This document shows, one piece after another, positions 57,538 through 64,000 of a stretch of 64,000 bases of DNA; within the stretch, counting starts at the first letter, position 1; each line of letters starts with the position of its first letter. The DNA is from an uncultured Erysipelotrichaceae bacterium (lineage in GTDB: Bacteria; Bacillota_I; Bacilli_A; Erysipelotrichales; Erysipelotrichaceae): contig CACWLH010000001.1 of assembly GCA_902761625.1 (NCBI GenBank), forward strand, positions 56,212 through 120,211, given 5' to 3'. The position numbers were made by a program, and so were the translations under genes. The notes under the pieces were generated by a model. That model ran no database searches, was not told where the DNA came from, and saw nothing but the letters and a program-made list of their open reading frames with translations.

Positions 57538-58806
57538 ATGAAAGTACTCGTAGTCGGTTCCGGCGGCCGCGAACATGCGGTCATCCGGAAACTGAAAGAA
57601 AATACTGAAATCACCGAAATCATCTGCGCGCCGGGCAACGGCGGCATCGCCGCAGACGCAAGATGCGTGAATGTCGGCGCCACTGATCTTGAGGGCATGC
57701 TGAAGCTGGCCCTTGAGGAACAGATTGATTTCTGCGTGGTCACCCCCGATGATCCGCTGGCGCTGGGCATGGTGGACATGCTTGAAAACCGCGGGATTCC
57801 GTGCTTCGGCCCTTCTCATGATGCGGCTGTCATCGAGGCTTCCAAGGTATTCTCCAAGAATCTCATGAAGGCGTACGGCATTCCGACCGCAGCCTATGAG
57901 GTTTTCAGCAAGCCTGAAGAGGCGATGAAATACATCCGTTACAGAAACACATATCCCGCTGTCATCAAGGCGGACGGACTTGCCCTGGGCAAAGGCGTGC
58001 TGATCGCCGCCGATGAAAAGGAAGCGGAGGAAGCCGTTCAGGAAATCATGGTTGATCAGGCTTTCGGCGCCTCGGGAAACAGAGTGGTTGTGGAAGAATT
58101 CATGACCGGTCCGGAAGTTTCCGTGCTTGCCTTCACAGACGGCAATGTCATCCGGCCGATGATCTCCTCAATGGACCACAAGCGCGCCCTTGACAATGAC
58201 GAAGGTCTCAACACCGGCGGCATGGGCACCATCGCTCCCTCGCCTTACTTCACAGAGGAAATCGCAGAGCGCTGCATGAAGGAAATCTTTGAGCCGACCA
58301 TGCGGGCCATGAACGCGGAAGGCAGAACATTCAAGGGATGTCTGTACTTTGGACTGATGCTGACACCGAAGGGACCGCGCGTGGTGGAATACAACTGCCG
58401 TTTCGGCGATCCTGAGACCCAGGTTGTGCTTCCCTTATTGAAGAGCGATCTGTTCACAATCATGAAGGCATGCCATGACGGCACGCTGGCGGATGTGGAG
58501 ATCGAATGGTCAAAGCAGGCGGCAGCCTGTGTGATCGAAGCTTCCGGCGGCTATCCGCAGAAGTATGTCAAAGGCTATGAGATCCATGGTCTTGATGAAA
58601 ACGGCCAGCACGAGGGTGTCACCGTATTCCATGCCGGCACAAAACTCGTCGACGGAAAATATCTGACCAACGGCGGAAGAGTGCTTGGAATCACATCCGT
58701 GGCGGACACACTTGGTGAGGCACTTGACAATTCCTATGCGGCAGTGAAGGAAATCGGCTTCCAGGATATGCACTACCGCACCGATATCGGCAGAAAGCTG
58801 AGGTAA
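57538..58806 (+). CDS. purD: PurD: phosphoribosylamine-glycine ligase (GAR synthetase)
   Basis: 422 residues, step 2; ATP-grasp enzyme joining PRA and glycine. The N-terminal VVGSGGREHAV (about 4-14) binds the phosphoribosyl group. PAVIKADGLALGKGV (about 140-154) is ATP-grasp. NTGGMGTIAPSPY (about 224-236) and EYNCRFGDPETQ (about 284-295) complete the active site. AAAGGAG lies 6 nt before the ATG. Length normal. 4 nt separate it from purL. Confidence 0.97.
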   Translation: MKVLVVGSGGREHAVIRKLKENTEITEIICAPGNGGIAADARCVNVGATDLEGMLKLALEEQIDFCVVTPDDPLALGMVDMLENRGIPCFGPSHDAAVIEASKVFSKNLMKAYGIPTAAYEVFSKPEEAMKYIRYRNTYPAVIKADGLALGKGVLIAADEKEAEEAVQEIMVDQAFGASGNRVVVEEFMTGPEVSVLAFTDGNVIRPMISSMDHKRALDNDEGLNTGGMGTIAPSPYFTEEIAERCMKEIFEPTMRAMNAEGRTFKGCLYFGLMLTPKGPRVVEYNCRFGDPETQVVLPLLKSDLFTIMKACHDGTLADVEIEWSKQAAACVIEASGGYPQKYVKGYEIHGLDENGQHEGVTVFHAGTKLVDGKYLTNGGRVLGITSVADTLGEALDNSYAAVKEIGFQDMHYRTDIGRKLR

Positions 58807-58810
58807 TAAA

Positions 58811-61800
58811 ATGACAGTCTACCGTTGTTTTGTCGAAAAAAGAAAACCGTTTGCGGTCGAGGCGGCACATACGCTTTCTGATTTAAGAGAAGCGCTGCGC
58901 TCGGATTCAATCGAGGGTGTCCGCATTCTCAACCGCTACGATATTGAAAATATTGACGAGGAGGATTACCGTTCCGCCCGTTTCACCATTCTTTCCGAAC
59001 CGCAGGTCGATGACCTCTATGAGGAAACCGCACCGGCGCCGGCGGAAGATGAATGGGTTTTCGCAGTGGAATATCTTCCCGGCCAGTTTGATCAGAGAGC
59101 GGATTCCTGTGCCCAGTGCATCCAGCTTTCCACAATGAAGACAAGACCCGATGTGGCAAGTGCCAGGGTCTATTACATCAAGGGAAAACTCGATGAGGCT
59201 GACAAGGCGAAGATCCGCGAAACACTGATCAACCCGGTTGAATCCAGAGAAGCTTCCCTGGCCAAACCTCAAACCATTCTGCAGAAATATCCCAAGCCGG
59301 ATCTGCCCGAAGTGCTCGAAGGCTTTACCGCGCTCAGTGAAACAGAGCTGAGCAGCTTCCTTTCTCAATACGGTCTGGCCATGGACCTGGCGGATATCTG
59401 CTTCCTGCAGAAATACTTCAAAGATGAGGAAAAACGTGATCCGACCATTACGGAAATCAGAGTCATCGATACCTACTGGTCCGACCATTGCCGTCACACG
59501 ACATTCAATACCATTATCAACAACATTGAGATCGAACCCGACTTTGTGCGTGAGACATATGAGGAATATCTGAAACTCAGAGAGGAAATCTATGCAGGCC
59601 GCAAGGCGAAGCCGCTGACCCTGATGGATCTTGGCACGATCGGCGCAAAGATTCTCAAAAAGCGCGGTCAGCTCAAAGATCTCGATGAATCCGAGGAGAT
59701 CAACGCATGCTCGGTGAAGATCACCGTCGATGTCGAAGGCGAAAAGCAGGACTGGCTGCTCATGTTCAAAAACGAGACACACAACCACCCGACCGAAATC
59801 GAACCGTTCGGCGGTGCGGCGACATGTCTTGGCGGCGCCATCCGCGACCCGCTTTCCGGCCGCAGCTATGTCTATCAGGCAATGCGCATCACCGGTGCGG
59901 CGGATCCGCTGACCCCGCTTGAGGATACCCTCAAGGGTAAACTGCCCCAGCGCAGAATCGTCACAACCGCAGCCAACGGCTACAGTTCCTACGGCAACCA
60001 GATCGGTCTGGCGACCGGACTTGTGCGTGAGCTTTACCATCCCGGCTATGTGGCCAAGCGTATGGAGGTCGGCGCTGTCATCGCGGCTGCCCCGGCTGAA
60101 AATGTCATCCGTGAAGTACCGCAGCCCGGCGATATTGTCATCCTGTTAGGCGGCAGAACCGGCCGTGACGGATGCGGTGGCGCAACCGGCAGTTCCAAGG
60201 CGCACAGCGTTGAATCACTGGAAAGCTGCGGTGCGGAAGTGCAGAAGGGAAACGCTCCGGAAGAAAGAAAACTGCAGAGACTCTTCCGCAATCCGGAAGC
60301 CACCCGTCTCATCATCCGCTGCAATGACTTCGGTGCCGGCGGCGTGTCCGTGGCGATCGGCGAACTCGCGGACGGTCTGATGATCAATCTGGACAAGGTT
60401 CCGAAGAAATACGAAGGCCTCAACGGCACTGAACTGGCGATCTCTGAATCACAGGAGCGCATGGCGGTCGTTGTGCACGAAAAGGATGTGAAGAGATTCA
60501 TTGAACTGGCCGACAGCGAAAACCTTGAATCAACGGTGGTCGCGGTTGTCAGTGAGAATCCGCGAATGATCATGACCCTTGAAGGCCATGAAATCGTCAA
60601 CATCTCCCGTGAATTCCTCAATTCCAACGGCGCCAGCCGTTATACCGATATCGAAGTCGGCGCACTTTGTGCGGAAGAAGCGAAAGACTGCGGCGCATCC
60701 CTGAATGAAAAGATGGCGGCGCTGGCAGGCGATCTCAACATCTGCTCACAGAAGGGTCTTTCCGAACGCTTTGACTCCACCATCGGCGCAGGCACCATCC
60801 TGATGCCGTTCGGCGGAAAGTATCAGCTGACTCCGACCCAGGCAATGGCAGCCAGAATTCCGGTTCTCGGCAGGGAGACAAATACCGCCTCATTGATGGG
60901 CTGGGGCTTTGACCCGTATCTCTCCAGCGCTTCTCCTTACCATGGCGCCATGGCTGCGGTCATCATGTCCGCGGCAAGCGTCATCGCCGCAGGCGGAAAT
61001 CTGGACCATACATGGCTTTCCTTCCAGGAGTATTTCGGAAGAGTCAACCATGAGCCGGCAAGATGGGGCAAACCGTTTGCCGCACTGCTCGGCGCACTCA
61101 AGGCACAGGTTGAACTCGGAATCGCCGCGATCGGCGGAAAGGATTCCATGAGCGGAACCTTCGAGCATATCGATGTGCCTCCGACCCTGATCTCATTTGC
61201 GGTTTCCACCGCCGATGCAGACAAGGTTCTCAGCCCTGAATTCAAGGGCGCCGGACACAATCTCTATGTTCTGGCTCCGAAGTATGATGAAAAGAAGCTG
61301 CCTGACTTCGCAAGCGTCAGAAGCGTCTTTGCCCGTATGGAGGAACTGATCAGAGAAGGAAAGGTCCTCTCTGTATGGACACTGGAAAGAGGCGGCATTG
61401 CCGAAGGCCTGCTCAAGTGCGCACTTGGCAACCGCATCGGTGTGCAGCTGAACAGCACGGAAAATCTGTTTGAGAAGTGCTATGGCGCCTTCCTGTTTGA
61501 AACAGCAGAAGAAATCGATGATGCATGCCTGATCGGCACCACCATCGATGAATATGTGCTCAAAACTGATGCGGAATGCGTTGATCTTGAAAAGATCCAG
61601 AAGATTTATGAGGACAAGCTGCAGCCTGTCTTCCCGTATACCCATGTGGAAAGCGGCACAGAGATCCTCAACAGCGACTGCACAGAGCGCGGCATCATGC
61701 ATGCGTCCTACACATGTGAAAAGCCGCATGTGCTGATTCCGGTCTTCCCGGGCACCAACTGTGAATATGACACAGCCCGCTCCTTTGAAAGAGCCGGTGC

Positions 61801-62521
61801 AGAGGCGGAGATCTTCGTGATCCGCAACCTCACCGGAAAAGACATCGAGGAAAGCGCGGAAGGTTTCGCAGAGGCGATTGCCCGCAGCCAGATCATCGCG
61901 GTTCCGGGCGGATTCTCCGGCGGCGATGAACCGGATGGCTCCGGCAAATTCATCACAGCCTTCTTCCGCAATCCGAAGGTCAAGGCAGCTGTCACAGAGC
62001 TTCTCGATGAAAGAGAAGGTCTCATGCTCGGCATCTGCAACGGTTTCCAGGCTCTGATCAAGCTCGGTCTTGTGCCGTACGGAAAGATCATCGACACCGA
62101 TGAGAACTGCCCGACCCTGACGTTCAACACGATCGGCAGACACCAGTCGATGCTGGTCAGAACCAGAATCGCCTCCGTGAAATCACCGTGGCTGAGATAT
62201 GCGAAAACCGGTGAGATCGACACGGTTGCCATCTCCCATGGCGAAGGCAGATTCGTGGCGAATGATGAAGTCATGAAGCAGCTGATCGCAAACGGCCAGA
62301 TTGCCACCCAGTATGTGGATTTCGAAGGCAATCCGACCAGCGACATTCACTTCAACCCCAACAACTCCTACAATGCGGTGGAAGGCATCCTTTCACCGGA
62401 CGGAAGAATTCTTGGCAAGATGGGACATTCCGAGCGTTCAGGTGAAAACCTCTACGCAAACATCCCTGATCTTTCGACCCAGGAATATATCTTCCGCGGC
62501 GCTGTGGATTATTTCAGATAA
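58811..62521 (+). CDS. purL: PurL: formylglycinamidine ribonucleotide synthase, single large chain
   Basis: 1236 residues, step 4; converts FGAR to FGAM using ATP and glutamine. It is the long clostridial type that fuses the synthetase (about 1-960) to a C-terminal class I glutaminase (about 970-1236). The glutaminase shows the oxyanion loop PGGFSGGDE, nucleophile GICNGFQAL (Cys near 1077) and the late His-Glu pair NPNNSYNAVEGI. The synthetase part has DTYWSDHCRHTTF and the ATP site FKNETHNHPTEIEPFGGAATCLGG broken into shorter motifs. It needs no separate PurQ or PurS. It ends the operon, and a terminator follows. Confidence 0.97.
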   Translation: MTVYRCFVEKRKPFAVEAAHTLSDLREALRSDSIEGVRILNRYDIENIDEEDYRSARFTILSEPQVDDLYEETAPAPAEDEWVFAVEYLPGQFDQRADSCAQCIQLSTMKTRPDVASARVYYIKGKLDEADKAKIRETLINPVESREASLAKPQTILQKYPKPDLPEVLEGFTALSETELSSFLSQYGLAMDLADICFLQKYFKDEEKRDPTITEIRVIDTYWSDHCRHTTFNTIINNIEIEPDFVRETYEEYLKLREEIYAGRKAKPLTLMDLGTIGAKILKKRGQLKDLDESEEINACSVKITVDVEGEKQDWLLMFKNETHNHPTEIEPFGGAATCLGGAIRDPLSGRSYVYQAMRITGAADPLTPLEDTLKGKLPQRRIVTTAANGYSSYGNQIGLATGLVRELYHPGYVAKRMEVGAVIAAAPAENVIREVPQPGDIVILLGGRTGRDGCGGATGSSKAHSVESLESCGAEVQKGNAPEERKLQRLFRNPEATRLIIRCNDFGAGGVSVAIGELADGLMINLDKVPKKYEGLNGTELAISESQERMAVVVHEKDVKRFIELADSENLESTVVAVVSENPRMIMTLEGHEIVNISREFLNSNGASRYTDIEVGALCAEEAKDCGASLNEKMAALAGDLNICSQKGLSERFDSTIGAGTILMPFGGKYQLTPTQAMAARIPVLGRETNTASLMGWGFDPYLSSASPYHGAMAAVIMSAASVIAAGGNLDHTWLSFQEYFGRVNHEPARWGKPFAALLGALKAQVELGIAAIGGKDSMSGTFEHIDVPPTLISFAVSTADADKVLSPEFKGAGHNLYVLAPKYDEKKLPDFASVRSVFARMEELIREGKVLSVWTLERGGIAEGLLKCALGNRIGVQLNSTENLFEKCYGAFLFETAEEIDDACLIGTTIDEYVLKTDAECVDLEKIQKIYEDKLQPVFPYTHVESGTEILNSDCTERGIMHASYTCEKPHVLIPVFPGTNCEYDTARSFERAGAEAEIFVIRNLTGKDIEESAEGFAEAIARSQIIAVPGGFSGGDEPDGSGKFITAFFRNPKVKAAVTELLDEREGLMLGICNGFQALIKLGLVPYGKIIDTDENCPTLTFNTIGRHQSMLVRTRIASVKSPWLRYAKTGEIDTVAISHGEGRFVANDEVMKQLIANGQIATQYVDFEGNPTSDIHFNPNNSYNAVEGILSPDGRILGKMGHSERSGENLYANIPDLSTQEYIFRGAVDYFR

Positions 62522-62525
62522 AAAC

Positions 62526-62585
62526 AAAAGAGGCAGCAGCACTCAGGCAGGCAATGATGCCGGTCCGAAGGCTTTGCCTTTTTTG
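62526..62585 (+). terminator. Terminator of the purine operon
   Basis: Outer stem AAAAGAGGCA / TGCCTTTTTT encloses a smaller GGC/GCC hairpin; the 3' arm carries the T run. Confidence 0.75.
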
Positions 62586-62598
62586 TGATGGCCGCATA

Positions 62599-62748
62599 TC
62601 AGAGACCGTTGTTTTCAAGGAAGGAATTGAGCTCTTTCAGAAATACGTTGACGCTGTTGCTGCGGCTTGATCTGATATGGCGCTTGCCGGTAAAGATATG
62701 ATTGTGCCGGCTTTCATTGACCAAACCGGAAAACAGGCGTATATACAT
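62599..62748 (-). CDS. Small open frame or gene remnant, convergent with purL
   Basis: 49 codons, MYIRLFSGLVNESRHNH... ending KELNSFLENNGL-stop. The composition looks protein-like (amphipathic C-terminal helix) and it stops right at the purine terminator. But it has no ribosome site and overlaps the promoter of the divergent gene. It may be the 3' end of a deleted gene. Not recognised. Confidence 0.25.
   Translation of the reverse strand: MYIRLFSGLVNESRHNHIFTGKRHIRSSRSNSVNVFLKELNSFLENNGL
62717..62745 (+). promoter_or_regulatory. Promoter of the L,D-transpeptidase gene (leaderless arrangement)
   Basis: TTGACC (62717-62722), exactly 17 nt, TATATA (62740-62745). The hexamer ends 8 nt before the ATG at 62754, so the transcript would begin at or next to the start codon. 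No Shine-Dalgarno sequence is present. Confidence 0.65.
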
Positions 62749-62753
62749 TCTGT

Positions 62754-63902
62754 ATGAAAAAGAATTGGGTCATGGTTTTATTGATTACGGCGGCAGCCGT
62801 GATTCTTTGCGGAGCAAAAATGTACATGGATGCGCGGGAACAGAAAGAGATGGAGCGGGCCGCCTATCGGGAAGCTTATGCGGCGCTGAAACTGGAAGTT
62901 GACCCGTCCATGATGATATGGGAATACGGCAGCGACTGCGATCTGAATCAGATGATTCTGAATCATACCGGTGAAATCTCTTATGAAAGCGATGCGGATC
63001 CGATGAAACCAGGCGAATATGATGTGAAATTCAGACTTACTGACCGGGATGTGTTCAATCAAACGGTGGAAAGGGAATTCATTTACAGAATTACCGTGGC
63101 GGATACCATGGCGCCTGAGATCGGGCTCTCACAGCAGAACTGTGTCATCATTGAGGGGGACAGTTTCAATCCTGCCGACAATGTCATTTCAGTCAGAGAT
63201 CCGGTGGATGGCGAATTGCCGTATGATGCGGCAGCTGATACCGGCGCATGGCATCTGGAAGGAGAGTATGATCCGGATACACCCGGTGAATATACACTGA
63301 CTGTCAAGGCGGCGGACATCAACGGCAATCAGGCTGAAAGTGAATTCACACTGAATGTGCTGTCAAAGCAGGATGTCAATATACCCGCAGAAGACGGCGG
63401 CGGCAATCCGTACTATATCCGTGTCAACCGCGCCATGAACACGGTCACTGTATATGCATTGAATGATGACGGGGAATATGAGCCGTATACCGCATTCATA
63501 TGTTCAACAGGACCGGCCACACCGCTGGGCACCTATGCCACCTTCGGCAAGTCGAGATGGAGACTTCTGTACGGCCCGTGCTATGGACAGTATGCGACAG
63601 ATATCGTCGGTGATATCCTCTTCCATTCTGTTCCGTATTTCACCCAGGATGAGGGTGATCTGGAATATGAGGAATACAATCAGCTGGGCACATCCGCTTC
63701 AATGGGCTGTGTCAGACTGTGCGTGCGGGATGCGAAGTGGATTTATGATAATTGTCCTGAGACAACGGTTGTGGAATTCTATGATGACTATGACAGCTAT
63801 GGACCGCTTGGCAGACCGGAATCAATCTGGATTGATCCGGAAAGTGAATACCGCGGATGGGATCCGACCGATCCGTCCCCGTCCAATCCCTGGAAACAAT
63901 AA
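62754..63902 (+). CDS. L,D-transpeptidase (YkuD domain) with Ig-like region
   Basis: 382 residues. An N-terminal membrane anchor or signal (about 4-22) is followed by an extracellular region (about 45-210) with two Ig/cadherin-like folds (GEYDVKFRLTDRD, TPGEYTLTVKAADINGN). The C-terminal YkuD domain (about 220-345) has the catalytic HSVPYF...SMGCVRL pattern with Cys319. Such enzymes make 3-3 peptidoglycan cross-links or attach proteins to the wall. A short Pro-rich tail follows. No ribosome site; the promoter is immediately upstream. It is not part of the purine operon. Confidence 0.92.
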   Translation: MKKNWVMVLLITAAAVILCGAKMYMDAREQKEMERAAYREAYAALKLEVDPSMMIWEYGSDCDLNQMILNHTGEISYESDADPMKPGEYDVKFRLTDRDVFNQTVEREFIYRITVADTMAPEIGLSQQNCVIIEGDSFNPADNVISVRDPVDGELPYDAAADTGAWHLEGEYDPDTPGEYTLTVKAADINGNQAESEFTLNVLSKQDVNIPAEDGGGNPYYIRVNRAMNTVTVYALNDDGEYEPYTAFICSTGPATPLGTYATFGKSRWRLLYGPCYGQYATDIVGDILFHSVPYFTQDEGDLEYEEYNQLGTSASMGCVRLCVRDAKWIYDNCPETTVVEFYDDYDSYGPLGRPESIWIDPESEYRGWDPTDPSPSNPWKQ

Positions 63903-63962
63903 AAAAAAGGGGCTGTTAAAAAACCTCCAGTAAATACTGGAAGTTAAACAGCTCCTTTTTTC
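63903..63962. terminator. Nested bidirectional terminator
   Basis: Outer stem AAAAAGGGGCTGTT / AACAGCTCCTTTTTT and an inner CCAGTA / TACTGG hairpin. On the plus strand the outer stem ends in six T; on the minus strand the inner hairpin is followed by TTTTTT. It serves the transpeptidase gene and the convergent gene at the window edge. Confidence 0.85.
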
Positions 63963-64000
63963 TTGTATTTGTAAGATGATTTAGCTTTCTGATTCACAGA
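63944..64000 (-). CDS. C-terminal end of a gene running off the window
   Basis: Minus-strand frame SVNQKAKSSYKYKKKGAV-stop (TAA at 63946-63944), open to the window edge, 18 residues seen. The Lys/Tyr-rich basic tail is compatible with a transposase C-terminus, but too little is visible to name it. The stop lies inside the nested terminator. Confidence 0.4.
   Translation of the reverse strand, partial: SVNQKAKSSYKYKKKGAV

Noticed and set aside
56179..57819. A 546-codon open frame opposite the AICAR transformylase and purD genes
   Set aside because: The plus-strand genes are unmistakable enzymes; the antisense frame spans their junction and resembles no protein family.
1..64000. CRISPR arrays, rRNA, prophage or complete insertion sequences
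   Set aside because: Scanned both strands for direct-repeat series, rRNA landmarks, integrases and transposases; none found.

Overview
The window reads as a chromosomal segment of a Gram-positive Bacillota bacterium, most likely a member of the Erysipelotrichaceae (inference from gene content, moderate confidence). Supporting signs are AGGAGG-type ribosome sites, a Met T-box, HrcA/CIRCE and OhrR operators, the hprK-lgt-ppaX and rapZ-yvcK-whiA neighbourhoods, a single long clostridial-type PurL, and a PurO-type IMP cyclohydrolase beside a stand-alone AICAR transformylase. I saw no rRNA, tRNA, phage, complete insertion sequence or CRISPR array. Extended -10 promoters (TGnTATAAT) recur.

Region by region: 64-3548 holds an M16C peptidase and an alpha/beta hydrolase. 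3837-11542 is an accessory block: an unrecognised protein, an XpaC-like membrane protein, a double-AAA ATPase, a 5'-nucleotidase-like exoprotein that has lost most metal ligands, and TelA. A deletion scar of a GntR-ABC transporter operon lies inside it on the minus strand. 11607-18863 carries small genes, cspA, T-box-controlled metG, NAD kinase, a PTS-permease-like protein without its catalytic residues, and a lipoprotein. 19161-24684 is mutS and uvrA. 24822-31999 is one rightward run: hprK, an Lgt::PpaX fusion, a small protein, a Cof-type HAD phosphatase, rapZ, yvcK, whiA and a GNAT protein. gap follows alone.

33431-53235 mixes a propeller-sensor/SpoIIE phosphatase, a PcrA-like helicase, hsp20 under CIRCE control, a PadR/DUF4097 pair, asnA, an OhrR-controlled thioredoxin-reductase-like/CDF operon, CapA, a heterodimeric ABC exporter, an Sce7726-like protein and a shortened MocR-type protein.

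53241-62585 is a purine operon, purE-purM-purN-purO-like-purH(AICARFT)-purD-purL, behind an attenuator-like leader. purN is broken by a small frameshifting deletion. purF, purB, purC and purK are not in the window. An L,D-transpeptidase and the tail of a minus-strand gene close the window.

A recurring theme is proteins that keep the fold of an enzyme but lack its catalytic residues (nucleotidase, PTS permease, Lgt domain, MocR domain). A second is start codons placed 6-8 nt after a -10 box, which suggests leaderless transcripts.
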